DNA of 64,000 nt, taken from Paenibacillus gyeongsangnamensis (GTDB lineage Bacteria; Bacillota; Bacilli; Paenibacillales; NBRC-103111). The stretch lies in the NCBI RefSeq assembly GCF_027533625.1, contig NZ_JAQAGZ010000003.1, positions 124,001 to 188,000 of the forward strand, in the 5' to 3' direction. The stretch's first letter is position 1. Each line of letters starts with the position of its first letter. Below, in pieces: positions 43,270 to 52,135 of the stretch. Below the pieces are notes generated by a model. It had not been told where the DNA came from. It searched no databases and saw only the letters and a list, made by a program, of their open reading frames with translations. The position numbers and the translations under genes were made by a program.

Positions 43270-43603
43270 CAGTTGATAAAAATTTATTAGTTTTCGCAAC
43301 TTATAGCTTCGCATCAACCTTGATAAACGCGCTGGTTCTTGTAAGACAAGGAAGGCGTAGCCGTTCAGATTGACGTGAAACCCGGATAAGTAGAAAAATG
43401 CAATGGTGGTAGGTGGGATATCCCCTGTAGGAGCGATAGCGTCCGCCTTTGTTATCGGAAAATGACCGCTGCATAGCGAATAAATTGAAAATTTTACGGG
43501 TAACAACAGCGGCCGGAAGGGGATACCCCACCGGAGTACCAAGGCAGATTTCTCTATTTCATGGGTTTCCAGGGCAGCCTGGACAGCGTAGCCGTTTATC
43601 CTG
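43270..43603 (+). repeat. Repeat family B, copy 2, interrupted by repeat C
   Basis: The left part (43270-43365) matches B copies 1 and 3 from CAG through GCGTAGCCGTT; the right end (43582-43603) resumes with GCGTAGCCGTTTATCCTG. Between them lies repeat C copy 2. The B segment GAAGGCGTAGCCGTT is present on both sides, as expected for insertion with target duplication. Confidence 0.85.
43366..43581. repeat. Repeat family C, copy 2, inserted in repeat B
   Basis: A 216-base element with CAG...CTG ends, matching the reverse complement of 22521-22712; shared blocks include CCCCTGTAGGAGCGATAGCG and TTATCGGAAAATGACCGCTG. It is abutted by GAAGGCGTAGCCGTT (43351-43365) and GACAGCGTAGCCGTT (43582-43596), 13 of 15 identical. 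A segment of about 30 bases (around 43475-43505) is extra relative to copy 1. Confidence 0.85.
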
Positions 43604-43726
43604 GCGTCCATTGCCAAGCCTCCTCTGTTTACACAAATTTAATAATCCGGGACTTGCAAGTTAACATTAGGATTATTTTCCTATGGTATAGTAGTAAAAA
43701 AGAAATGGATGAAGTAGGGATGCAAG

Positions 43727-45556
43727 ATGGCAATCCAGCAGGAGTTGAAAACATCATTTACGCATAGTGCCGAGGCGATTCGGCGCGAGCTGGCGGATAT
43801 TCTGGATCATCAGCGTATCGTTTCCGTGTATCAGCCTATCGTTTCCTTAACCGACGGTCAAATTCTCGGCTATGAAGCGCTCACCCGGGGACCGGAGCAG
43901 AGCGTCCTGCACTCTCCGCTTCCTCTCTTCGAGGAAGCCGAGAAAGCAGGACTTTTGTATCCTTTGGACCGGTTGGCCCGGCAGAAGGCGATTCAGAACG
44001 CATTCGTCGGCGGCGGAGATCAGCTGATCTTCATCAATGTCTCCGCCCATATCTTGAAAGACCCGCATTTCGTCCCGGGGAGAACGCTGGAGCTTCTGGA
44101 GAGCCGGGGACTGCGTCCGCAGCAGGTCGTATTCGAGATCACGGAGCGAAGCTCGATTGAGGATTTCGAATCCGCGAAGAAAATTCTGGAGCATTACCGG
44201 AGCCAAGGCTACCGGATTGCGATCGACGATGCCGGTGCCGGTTATTCATCGCTTCAGGCGATAGCCGAGCTCCATCCGGATTTTATTAAGGTGGACCGTT
44301 CGCTCGTCGAAGGCGTGCATCAGAAGAAAATCAAAGAATACATATTGGAAACACTCGTTACTTTCGCGCAGAAGCTGGATATTTCGCTGATCGCCGAAGG
44401 GATCGAGACGACCGAAGAGCTCGTCAAGCTGACGAGAATGGGCGTTCATTACGGCCAAGGCTATTTGCTCGGACGGCCGGGGAAGGACATGGCGGTGCTG
44501 CCGGAAGGGATGCAGGACATGATTCTGCGCTACCGCAAGCAGTATGATACGGCGGGAAGCCTTTGGTCCATCGGTGATCTGTCCGCTCCGAGCCAGAGGT
44601 TCGACCGCAAGACCCCCATTTCGCAGGTTGCCCAATATTTCAAGGATAATCTGAATGCGCTGGGCGCCGTTATCGTATCGGCTGACGTTCCGGTCGGCTT
44701 GATCATGCGGGACCGTTTGTTTCAACAGCTGGCGGGACAATACGGCTTCTCCCTCTTCTGGAACCGGCCCATCGAGCAGATCATGGACGCGAAGCCGCTC
44801 ATTGTGGACGAGAGCACGCCCGTGGAGCATGTATCCCAGCTCGCAACCTCCCGGGAGATCAGCAATCTGTACGATCTGGTCGTCATTACAAGCAAAGGAC
44901 TAATGAAAGGAACGGCTTCCATCCGGAGCATCCTGGAGTGCATTACCAATGCGCGGATGGAGACGGCCAAGGTAGCCAGTCCGCTCACCGGGCTCCCCGG
45001 CAATATGCAAATCCATAGAGAGCTGAACAAGCGTCTGACGAACCGTAAGATGTTTTCCGTCATCTACGCGGACCTTGACTATTTCAAATGGTACAATGAC
45101 CGCTACGGCTTCCACAAGGGCGACCAGCTCATCCAGTTCACGGCGGATTGCCTGCAGCAATCGATTGCGGTGCTCGGAAGACCGCTGGATTTCATCGGCC
45201 ACATCGGCGGAGACGACTTCATTATCATGTCAACGACCGACTCTCCGGAGAAGCTGTGCGAGGAAATTATCCGGCGCTTCGATCAAGGCGTCGAAATCTT
45301 CTATGATTCGGAAGAATGGAGCTATGTGGAAGACCGCAGCGGCAACCGCATCAAGAGCGAAGGAGTGACGCTTTCCTTATCTCTCGTCATCTGCCGGACG
45401 TCGGCGGCGATCACGGCCGAGCAGATTTCCAAGGCTTCCGCCAGGCTGAAGAAGCAGGCCAAGTCTCAAAAAGGAAGCATCTATTACCTGACTAGCATCG
45501 GCAGCGAGCCGGAAGATGAGGACCTTTATGGCTCCGACAATAGCGACGGAAGCTGA
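43727..45556 (+). CDS. EAL-CBS-GGDEF cyclic-di-GMP signalling protein
   Basis: A 609-residue cytoplasmic protein. The EAL phosphodiesterase domain (about 25-265) keeps YEALTRG, FINVSAH, FEITERS, AIDDAGAGYSSL, FIKVDRS, IAEGIET and the glutamine of GQGYLLGRP, so hydrolysis of cyclic-di-GMP is likely. A CBS-pair-like sensor (about 285-420) follows. The GGDEF domain (about 430-590) has HIGGDDFII, with aspartate in place of the catalytic glutamate, and may be regulatory or weakly active. No membrane segments. Start ATG 43727 follows AGGGATG. It stands alone after the pst operon and its terminator lies within the convergent HAD gene. Confidence 0.9.
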   Translation: MAIQQELKTSFTHSAEAIRRELADILDHQRIVSVYQPIVSLTDGQILGYEALTRGPEQSVLHSPLPLFEEAEKAGLLYPLDRLARQKAIQNAFVGGGDQLIFINVSAHILKDPHFVPGRTLELLESRGLRPQQVVFEITERSSIEDFESAKKILEHYRSQGYRIAIDDAGAGYSSLQAIAELHPDFIKVDRSLVEGVHQKKIKEYILETLVTFAQKLDISLIAEGIETTEELVKLTRMGVHYGQGYLLGRPGKDMAVLPEGMQDMILRYRKQYDTAGSLWSIGDLSAPSQRFDRKTPISQVAQYFKDNLNALGAVIVSADVPVGLIMRDRLFQQLAGQYGFSLFWNRPIEQIMDAKPLIVDESTPVEHVSQLATSREISNLYDLVVITSKGLMKGTASIRSILECITNARMETAKVASPLTGLPGNMQIHRELNKRLTNRKMFSVIYADLDYFKWYNDRYGFHKGDQLIQFTADCLQQSIAVLGRPLDFIGHIGGDDFIIMSTTDSPEKLCEEIIRRFDQGVEIFYDSEEWSYVEDRSGNRIKSEGVTLSLSLVICRTSAAITAEQISKASARLKKQAKSQKGSIYYLTSIGSEPEDEDLYGSDNSDGS

Positions 45557-46299
45557 GTCAATGTCCGTATTAGAAAAACATACCGTTTCCCGAGCTTCTG
45601 CCGGGAAACTTTTTTTGCTTCCGGATGGCTGTAAGGCTCGACCGAACCGTTCAGCCAGACGGCATCCATGCCAGCTTTCACTGCGCCGACGATATCGTGC
45701 TTCCATGAATTGCCGACCATAACAGCCTGCTTCGGGGGAAGCTGAAGCGCGCTGAGGGCCGCCTTGAACAAGGCGGGCGCCGGCTTCTTCTCGGAAGTCT
45801 TCGAGGCGGTGAAGATGGAGGCTTCGGGGAAATATTTCGTCAGTCCGAAGCGGGAGAGCAGCAGCAGCACCTCGTCTCTGGGGCTGTTGCTGATGATGGC
45901 AAGCCGGTATTTGCCGGCCAGCGCATCCAGTGTTTCCAGGGTTCCGGGGGCGGGCGTCTTGGCTCTGACCTGGCGCAGGCGAACCTCTTGCATAAAGCTG
46001 CGGAGCATGGAGGCGGAAACGGGCACGTCCCACGGGCGGAGCGCTTCGACAAGGCATTGATGCTGCACATCATCGAGAGGGAGCAAAGCGGTACGCAGCT
46101 TCTTGCGCTGCTGCCACTCGTTCAAGTAATGCTGCCAGAGCTCCTCCGGGCTCGGCACGGAATCGGAATACCATCTCGCCGTATAATCCTTCCATACTTC
46201 GCGGAAGCTCGTCTCAAAACTGATATTTTGCCGAATCAACGTCTGGTTCACATCGAAAAAAATAACGCTTTTGCCTGGCAGGGGGGTTCTTTCGTTCAT
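45526..46299 (-). CDS. HAD superfamily hydrolase
   Basis: A 257-residue phosphatase-like protein. Motif I is FFDVNQTL: the nucleophile D is kept but the usual second aspartate is asparagine, a substitution seen in some haloacid-dehalogenase-type members. Motif II IISNS, motif III lysine (TSEKKPAPALF) and motif IV MVGNSWKHDIVGA are present, with a helical cap at about 25-120. It could act on a phosphorylated metabolite. The last 31 bases overlap the convergent EAL gene, so the basic C-terminal stretch (KKVSRQKLGKRY) is encoded across the opposing gene's terminator. Confidence 0.87.
   Translation of the reverse strand: MNERTPLPGKSVIFFDVNQTLIRQNISFETSFREVWKDYTARWYSDSVPSPEELWQHYLNEWQQRKKLRTALLPLDDVQHQCLVEALRPWDVPVSASMLRSFMQEVRLRQVRAKTPAPGTLETLDALAGKYRLAIISNSPRDEVLLLLSRFGLTKYFPEASIFTASKTSEKKPAPALFKAALSALQLPPKQAVMVGNSWKHDIVGAVKAGMDAVWLNGSVEPYSHPEAKKVSRQKLGKRYVFLIRTLTQLPSLLSEP
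45585..45616 (+). terminator. Terminator of the EAL/GGDEF gene, inside the HAD coding sequence
   Basis: GTTTCCCG pairs with CGGGAAAC around a 9-base loop followed by TTTTTTT. It lies 29 bases after the EAL gene stop, and the complementary strand encodes part of the HAD C terminus. Confidence 0.85.
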
Positions 46300-46422
46300 C
46301 GGGACTTACCTCCGATCTCCTAAGACGGGACGCATGGGCTCCAAGGATCGAGTTATAAGTCATTTTATGCGGGCGGAACGCTCCTCACCCCTCGTCAGGA
46401 CAGGATGAAAGCTTTTTTTCTT

Positions 46423-46450
46423 TTGCCGTCCTATGCTATCATGGTATAAG
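46423..46450 (+). promoter_or_regulatory. Sigma-A-type promoter of polA
   Basis: TTGCCG (46423-46428) and TATAAG (46445-46450) with a 16-base spacer, 30 bases before the polA start. Confidence 0.65.
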
Positions 46451-46479
46451 CAGTTAGTATGCCAGATTGGGGTGCAGGG

Positions 46480-49170
46480 ATGTCCAAATTAGTTTTGATC
46501 GACGGTAACAGCATCGCGTATCGCGCTTTTTTCGCGCTGCCGCTGCTTAGCAATTCGCAGGGGCTTCATACGAATGCGCTCTTCGGTTTTACCACGATGC
46601 TGCTGAAGCTGCTGGAAGAACAGAAACCGACGCATTTCCTGGTGGCGTTCGATGCCGGGAAGGCGACGTTCAGACATAAAGATTACGCCGAATACAAGGG
46701 TGGACGCGAGAAGACGCCGCCCGAGCTGTCCGAACAGTTCCCGGTGCTGCGCGAGCTGCTGTCGTCTTTCGGTATCCGGCATTTCGAGCTGGACGGCTAT
46801 GAAGCGGACGATATCATCGGAACGCTGACCCAAATGGCCGATGAGCAGAATGGCCTCGAAGTCGTCGTCGTGACAGGCGATAAAGATATGCTGCAGCTGG
46901 CTTCAAGCCAAGTGACGATCGCCTTGACGCGCAAGGGCATCAGCGAGGTGGAGCTATTCGATCCTGCGCATATCGACGAGAAATACGGGCTGAAGCCGCT
47001 CCAAATTATCGATTTGAAAGGGCTGATGGGCGACCCTTCCGATAATATTCCGGGGATTCCCGGGGTAGGAGAGAAGACGGCGCTTAAGCTGCTCCATGAG
47101 TACGGCTCCGTAGAACAGGTGCTGGAGCATGCCGCAAGCCTCAAGGGCAAGATGGGCGAGAAGGTCGCCCAGCACGCCGGTGACGCCCGGCTGAGCAAGC
47201 AGCTTGCGACCATCTTCCGCGAAGTGCCGCTGGACCTGGGATGGGACGAGCTGAAGTATACAGGCTATGAAGGATATGCCTTGGGAGATATGTTCCGCAG
47301 GCTGGAGTTCAAATCGCTGCTGGAGAAGATGGATTTGGGAGCCGGAGCGGCCGGCCAGGACTCTTCAGAGGCACTCGACATCGAGCCGGTGCTGATTACA
47401 GCGAACCGTTTGGACACGCTGGCGGAGGCGCTTAAGGACGTCAGCGCCCTGCACGTGGAAGTGATCGGGGATAACCCGCATATCAGCGAGGTGCTGGGCC
47501 TGGCCTTTTATACAGGAGGCTCGGAGCAAGCGGCAGCGAAGCCGGTTTGCTACTATGTGCCGTTCCGGGTGCTGAAGGAGCAGGCGGCTCACACCAGCGT
47601 TGCCGCGCTGAAACAATGGCTTGCCTCGGAAGACAAAAGCATCGCCGTCCATGACCTTCACCGCGTCTTCGTTGCGCTCTCCTGGGAAGACTATACGCTG
47701 GGGGGCGTCAAGTTCGATACGCTGCTGGCGGGATACCTGCTCGATCCGACTGATTCGGCGCTGACGCTGGGCGGCCTATCAAAGCGCTACGGGCTTCCGT
47801 CCCTTCCGGCCGACGAGGATGTGTTCGGCAAGGGAGCGAAGTTCAAGGTGCCTGATGACGAAACAGTCTGCGGCTATCTGTGCCGGAAGGCGGCGGCGGT
47901 GGAGCTGCTCGCTCCGAAGCAGAAGGAAGCGATAGAATCGGCCGGCATGGCCAGCCTGTTCTACGAGCTGGAGCTGCCGCTTGCGCTGGTGCTCTCCGAG
48001 ATGGAGCGCAAGGGCATCCGCGTCGACGCGGAGGAGCTGAAGCGCTACGGGCAGGAGCTGGCGGGCCGGCTTGAAGAAATCATGCAGTCGATCTACGAAT
48101 CGGTGGGCATGGAATTCAATATTAATTCGCCGAAGCAGCTTGGCGAGATCTTGTTCGAGAAGCTGGAGCTGCCGATTGTGAAGAAGACGAAAACCGGCTA
48201 TTCGACGGATGCCGAGGTGCTCGAGAAGCTTGAGCCGTATCATCCGATGGTCGGTAACATATTGCATTACCGGACGCTCGCGAAGCTCCAATCCACCTAT
48301 GTGGAAGGACTGCTCAAGGAGGTCCGCCCGGGCACCGGCAAAGTGCATACGTATTACAGACAGACGATCGCGGCGACGGGCCGCCTCAGCAGCCAATACC
48401 CGAATCTGCAGAATATTCCGATCCGGCTGGAGGAGGGGCGCAAGATCCGCAAGGTGTTCGTGCCTTCCGAGCCGGGCTGGCGCATCCTGACGGCCGATTA
48501 TTCGCAGATCGAGCTGCGCGTGCTGGCGCATATCTCACAGGACGAGAAGCTGATCGAAGCGTTCCGCAACGACATGGACATTCATACGAAGACCGCCATG
48601 GACGTGTTCGGCGTAACGGAGTCCGAGGTCGACTCGAACATGCGGCGCCAGGCGAAGGCTGTAAATTTCGGCATCGTGTACGGCATCAGCGATTACGGCT
48701 TGTCCCAGAACCTGAACATTACCCGGAAGGATGCGGCGAAGTTTATCGAGCAATATTTTGCCGTATTCCAAGGGGTTCGGGCTTACATGGACGATATTGT
48801 CAAAAAAGCCCGTCAGGACGGCTACGTCACGACGCTGCTGCAGCGCCGCCGTTACCTGCCGGAAATCAATGCCTCCAACTTCAATCTGCGTTCGTTCGCC
48901 GAACGGACGGCGATGAATACGCCGATTCAAGGCACCGCGGCCGATATCATCAAGCTGGCGATGGTTCAGCTCGATGAACGGATGAAGAGGGAAGGGGTAC
49001 GCAGCCGGATGCTGCTCCAGGTGCACGACGAACTGGTGCTGGAGGTGCCGGAGGAAGAGCTCGGGCTGATGCGGGCGATGGTCGCCGAAGTAATGGAGCA
49101 CGCGCTGAAGCTGGACGTTCCCCTGAAGGTCGAAGCAGACGACGGCGCCAATTGGTACGAAGCCAAATAA
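46480..49170 (+). CDS. polA: DNA polymerase I
   Basis: An 896-residue repair and Okazaki-fragment-processing polymerase. The 5'-nuclease domain (about 1-290) shows LIDGNSIAYRAFFA, GYEADDIIGTL and GDKDMLQL. The middle 3'-5' exonuclease domain (about 305-490) lacks the DxE motif: LHVEVIG stands where DTET is expected, as in other Bacillales enzymes without proofreading. The polymerase domain has motif A DYSQIELRVLAH, motif B RRQAKAVNFGIVYG and motif C QVHDELVLEVP. ATG 46480 has GGGGTG upstream and its own promoter. fpg follows by 36 bases, forming the conserved polA-mutM-ytaF-coaE block. Confidence 0.98.
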   Translation: MSKLVLIDGNSIAYRAFFALPLLSNSQGLHTNALFGFTTMLLKLLEEQKPTHFLVAFDAGKATFRHKDYAEYKGGREKTPPELSEQFPVLRELLSSFGIRHFELDGYEADDIIGTLTQMADEQNGLEVVVVTGDKDMLQLASSQVTIALTRKGISEVELFDPAHIDEKYGLKPLQIIDLKGLMGDPSDNIPGIPGVGEKTALKLLHEYGSVEQVLEHAASLKGKMGEKVAQHAGDARLSKQLATIFREVPLDLGWDELKYTGYEGYALGDMFRRLEFKSLLEKMDLGAGAAGQDSSEALDIEPVLITANRLDTLAEALKDVSALHVEVIGDNPHISEVLGLAFYTGGSEQAAAKPVCYYVPFRVLKEQAAHTSVAALKQWLASEDKSIAVHDLHRVFVALSWEDYTLGGVKFDTLLAGYLLDPTDSALTLGGLSKRYGLPSLPADEDVFGKGAKFKVPDDETVCGYLCRKAAAVELLAPKQKEAIESAGMASLFYELELPLALVLSEMERKGIRVDAEELKRYGQELAGRLEEIMQSIYESVGMEFNINSPKQLGEILFEKLELPIVKKTKTGYSTDAEVLEKLEPYHPMVGNILHYRTLAKLQSTYVEGLLKEVRPGTGKVHTYYRQTIAATGRLSSQYPNLQNIPIRLEEGRKIRKVFVPSEPGWRILTADYSQIELRVLAHISQDEKLIEAFRNDMDIHTKTAMDVFGVTESEVDSNMRRQAKAVNFGIVYGISDYGLSQNLNITRKDAAKFIEQYFAVFQGVRAYMDDIVKKARQDGYVTTLLQRRRYLPEINASNFNLRSFAERTAMNTPIQGTAADIIKLAMVQLDERMKREGVRSRMLLQVHDELVLEVPEEELGLMRAMVAEVMEHALKLDVPLKVEADDGANWYEAK

Positions 49171-49206
49171 CGTTTAGTTCATCGGTAAGCAAAGGAGACA
49201 GACATC

Positions 49207-50058
49207 ATGCCGGAATTACCCGAGGTAGAAACGGTCCGGAGAACACTTCAGCAGCTGGTAGTCGGCAAAACCGTCGAACGGGTTACCGTCCGCCTGCCCA
49301 GAATCATACAACGGCCTGACGATATCGAAGCCTTCAGCCTGCTGCTGCAGGGGGAGACGATCACGTCGGTGGAACGCCGGGGCAAATTTCTGCGGCTGAT
49401 GTTCGATCATTATACGCTTGTCTCCCATCTTCGGATGGAGGGACGCTACGGGGTATATGAGGCGGAGGAGCCGCTGGAGCCGCATACCCATGTCATCTTT
49501 CATTTCACTGATGGAACCGAGCTGCGCTATAAAGATGTACGGCAATTCGGAACGATGCATATTTTTCCGCGGGACGAGGACCTTCAGGAGCTGCCGCTCA
49601 AAAAGCTCGGCCTGGAGCCTTTGGACGATGCCTTTACACTGGACGCGTTCCGGAAGGCGGTCGCCCATCGGACGACTCGCATCAAGCCGCTCCTGCTCAA
49701 TCAGGAATACATTGTCGGCATCGGGAATATTTATGTGGATGAGTCCCTCTTCCTGGCTGGGATCCATCCCGAGAGGGCAGCGAATACTCTGACCGGACCG
49801 GAGCTGAAGCGGCTGCATGAAGCGATCGTGCTTACGCTGAAGGAGGCGGTGGCGGCCGGAGGCTCGTCGGTCAAATCCTATGTCAACGGCCAGGGAGAGA
49901 TCGGGATGTTCCAGCATCAACTGAAGATGTACGGACGCAAGGACGAAGCCTGCCAGCAGTGCGGACATGCCATTGAGAAGACCGTCGTCGGGGGCCGCGG
50001 CACGCATTTCTGTCCGAAGTGCCAGCCTCGCAAACGCCGCCGCGCGGCCAAAGGTTAA
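49207..50058 (+). CDS. mutM: Formamidopyrimidine-DNA glycosylase
   Basis: A 283-residue bifunctional DNA glycosylase/AP lyase (Fpg) that removes oxidised purines such as 8-oxoguanine. The mature N-terminal P2-E3 (MPELPEVETVRRTL) provides the catalytic proline. The lysine of LRMEGRYG, the helix-two-turn-helix region IVGIGNIYVDESLF and the zinc finger CQQCGHAIEKTVVGGRGTHF with CPKC complete the family set. AAAGGAGA precedes ATG 49207. It is placed between polA and ytaF, a repair cluster arrangement shared with Bacillus. Confidence 0.97.
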   Translation: MPELPEVETVRRTLQQLVVGKTVERVTVRLPRIIQRPDDIEAFSLLLQGETITSVERRGKFLRLMFDHYTLVSHLRMEGRYGVYEAEEPLEPHTHVIFHFTDGTELRYKDVRQFGTMHIFPRDEDLQELPLKKLGLEPLDDAFTLDAFRKAVAHRTTRIKPLLLNQEYIVGIGNIYVDESLFLAGIHPERAANTLTGPELKRLHEAIVLTLKEAVAAGGSSVKSYVNGQGEIGMFQHQLKMYGRKDEACQQCGHAIEKTVVGGRGTHFCPKCQPRKRRRAAKG

Positions 50059-50155
50059 CAGCCTCAGACTCCGTATAATGTCCTGATTTATTGCACATCC
50101 TTCCTTAACCGCCCATATAGTAGAGGGTGAGCTACCGGTTAAGGAGGTATTCGTA

Positions 50156-50845
50156 ATGCTGCACTTCTTATCCCTGTTGTTTCTGGCATTTGCCGTAAGT
50201 TTGGACGGCTTCGGCGTCGGCGTAATGTACGGATTGCGTAAAATCCGGATTCCGCTGCCGTCCGTAGCCATTATCTCTTGTTGGTCGGGACTTATCATTT
50301 TCTCCTCCATGCAGGTCGGGGTTCTGATGAGCCGCTTCGTATCGCCGGCTGCAGCCAAAAGCATCGGTGCCTCCATTTTGATGGGGATCGGCTTGTGGGC
50401 GCTCTATCAGATCATCACCGGGAAGAAGGAAGAGGGGGCTTCAGAGAATGTGAAGCTGGACATGGGTGCAGCTTCAGCTCCGATCGGGACGGAGGCTTTC
50501 GCCCGAAAGATCATCAATATCGAGCTGAGACGCTTCGGCCTGGTCATTCAGATCTTAAAGACTCCGTCGATCGCCGATATGGATCGCTCCGGCTACATCT
50601 CTCCTTATGAAGCTACCCTGCTGGGACTTGCGCTGTCCCTTGACGCTTTCGGAGCGGGAATCGGCGCTGCGTTGCTTGGATATACCCCTTGGCTGACGGC
50701 TTCGGTCATAGCCTTAGCCAGCGGCACATTTCTTAGCATTGGACTGAACGTCGGATTCCGGTACGCCGGAATGAAATGGCTGCGTAAAATGTCTGTCCTT
50801 CCCGGATTTGTTTTGATTATTATGGGTATCATGAAATTGTTTTAA
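50156..50845 (+). CDS. ytaF: Sporulation membrane protein YtaF
   Basis: A 229-residue membrane protein with about six helices arranged as an internal duplication: FLAFAVSLDGFGVGVMYG near residues 10-27 and LGLALSLDAFGAGIGAALLG near 160-180, each with the small-residue/Asp motif of the MntP/YtaF group. In Bacillus this gene is expressed in sporulation; the family may transport cations, but this is not established. The ribosome site AAGGAGG precedes ATG 50156. Its position between mutM and coaE is conserved. Confidence 0.93.
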   Translation: MLHFLSLLFLAFAVSLDGFGVGVMYGLRKIRIPLPSVAIISCWSGLIIFSSMQVGVLMSRFVSPAAAKSIGASILMGIGLWALYQIITGKKEEGASENVKLDMGAASAPIGTEAFARKIINIELRRFGLVIQILKTPSIADMDRSGYISPYEATLLGLALSLDAFGAGIGAALLGYTPWLTASVIALASGTFLSIGLNVGFRYAGMKWLRKMSVLPGFVLIIMGIMKLF

Positions 50846-50869
50846 TCTATATGGTTAGGAGCTTAAGGC

Positions 50870-51466
50870 ATGAATATCGGATTAACCGGGGGAATCGCCT
50901 GCGGCAAAAGCACCGTCTCCTCCATGCTGGTCCGCCGGGGCGCGCTGCTCGTAGACGCGGACCGGATCGCGCGTGAGGTCGTCGAACCCGGCACCCCCGT
51001 TCTGGCTGAGGTCATCGCCAGATTCGGCGAAGACCTGCTCCTGCCGGACGGGTCGCTTCACCGGAAGAAGCTGGGGGAGCGCATCTTCGGCGATCCGGAA
51101 GCGCGCCGGGCACTGGAGCAAATCCTGCATCCTCCGATTCGTGCGACCATGCGAAGCCGGATGGAGGCGTATGAAGCCCGTTATCCGGACAAGCTGGTGA
51201 TCGTGGATGTGCCGCTATTGTATGAGTCGAAGCTCGAAGCGATGTTCTCGGAGGTGCTGGTTGTCTATGTGCCGCGCGGCGTCCAGCTGGCGCGGTTAAT
51301 GGAGCGGGATGGCCTCACAGCGGAAGAGGCCGAGAAGCGTCTCGCGTCGCAGATACCGATCGAGGAGAAGAAGCTGCGAGCGGATGTGCTTATCGATAAT
51401 TCGGGATCGCTCGACGAGACGGAGCGTCAGATCGAGCTTTTTTGGACGGAGAGGGGGCTGGGATGA
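50870..51466 (+). CDS. coaE: Dephospho-CoA kinase
   Basis: A 198-residue P-loop kinase that phosphorylates dephospho-CoA, the last step of coenzyme A synthesis. The Walker A motif is GLTGGIACGKST at residues 4-15, followed by VDADRIAREVVEPG and the lid/substrate region VVDVPLLYE. C-terminal ERQIELFW is usual. Start ATG 50870 follows AGGAGC. The stop overlaps the following transglycosylase start by ATGA, so the two are cotranslated. Confidence 0.96.
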   Translation: MNIGLTGGIACGKSTVSSMLVRRGALLVDADRIAREVVEPGTPVLAEVIARFGEDLLLPDGSLHRKKLGERIFGDPEARRALEQILHPPIRATMRSRMEAYEARYPDKLVIVDVPLLYESKLEAMFSEVLVVYVPRGVQLARLMERDGLTAEEAEKRLASQIPIEEKKLRADVLIDNSGSLDETERQIELFWTERGLG

Positions 51467-52038
51467 GCTTCTGGCGGAAGAAACGCGTATTCGCACTTTT
51501 GCTGATCGGTTTTGTCATTTTTCTTTTTTTAAGCAGCTCTGCGGTGGGCCGGTTTATGTACCCGATTCGGTACGATAAGGAAATTCGCCAAATGGCGGAC
51601 AAGTACCAACTGGATCCGTTCTTGATTGCGGCAATTATCCGGGTCGAGTCGAATTATAAGCTGCAAACGGTATCCAAGAAGGGCGCCTATGGCCTCATGC
51701 AGCTCATGCCCGATACGTCCGATTGGATCATCGACAAGGCTCGTTTCTCCGATAAGTATAGGGATCAGCTGCATGACCCGTCCGTAAGCATCGAGCTGGG
51801 CGCCTGGTATTTGGATTGGATGCAAAAGCAATTCAACGGCAATATGATCGCCGTCATCGCGGGCTACAACGCAGGGCACGGCAAGGTCAGCCGCTGGCTT
51901 CAGGAGCGCGAATGGGACGGTACCCTCAAGGGAGCGGATACCATCCCATACGGGGAAACCAGGCATTATGTACAGCGGGTCATGTACTATCACGATAAAT
52001 ATGTGAAGTTTTATAAACAGGAATGGGATGCCCGTTAA
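51463..52038 (+). CDS. Membrane-anchored lytic transglycosylase (SLT domain)
   Basis: A 191-residue protein with an N-terminal membrane anchor (about 9-30) and an extracellular SLT domain. The catalytic glutamate is in AIIRVESNYKLQTVS, followed by the conserved GAYGLMQLMP and, further on, AVIAGYNAGHGKV with the substrate-contact tyrosine. Such enzymes cleave peptidoglycan to 1,6-anhydro ends. It is coupled to coaE by the ATGA overlap, the same order found in related genomes (YjbJ/YtcD-like context). A strong hairpin ends the operon. Confidence 0.93.
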   Translation: MSFWRKKRVFALLLIGFVIFLFLSSSAVGRFMYPIRYDKEIRQMADKYQLDPFLIAAIIRVESNYKLQTVSKKGAYGLMQLMPDTSDWIIDKARFSDKYRDQLHDPSVSIELGAWYLDWMQKQFNGNMIAVIAGYNAGHGKVSRWLQEREWDGTLKGADTIPYGETRHYVQRVMYYHDKYVKFYKQEWDAR

Positions 52039-52065
52039 CGGTAAGCCCGAGGGGGCAAAAGCAAA

Positions 52066-52111
52066 GAAGTATTGGACATGCTTCTTTAAGGAAGCGGTTG
52101 TCCAATACTTC
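52066..52111. terminator. Long hairpin terminator between transglycosylase and spore protein genes
   Basis: GAAGTATTGGACA pairs perfectly with TGTCCAATACTTC around a 20-base loop that itself can pair (GCTTC/GAAGC). It lies between convergent genes and can serve both. Confidence 0.85.
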
Positions 52112-52135
52112 TTGCGTATTCCTTAAAACGTGTTA

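Noticed and set aside
47779..48531. A 250-codon frame antisense to polA
   Set aside because: Composition (H, R, L, Q-rich) is typical of antisense frames, and polA motifs on the plus strand explain the sequence.
49216..50376. A 386-codon frame antisense to mutM and the ytaF start
   Set aside because: Crosses an intergenic gap and two clear plus-strand genes; no start signal.
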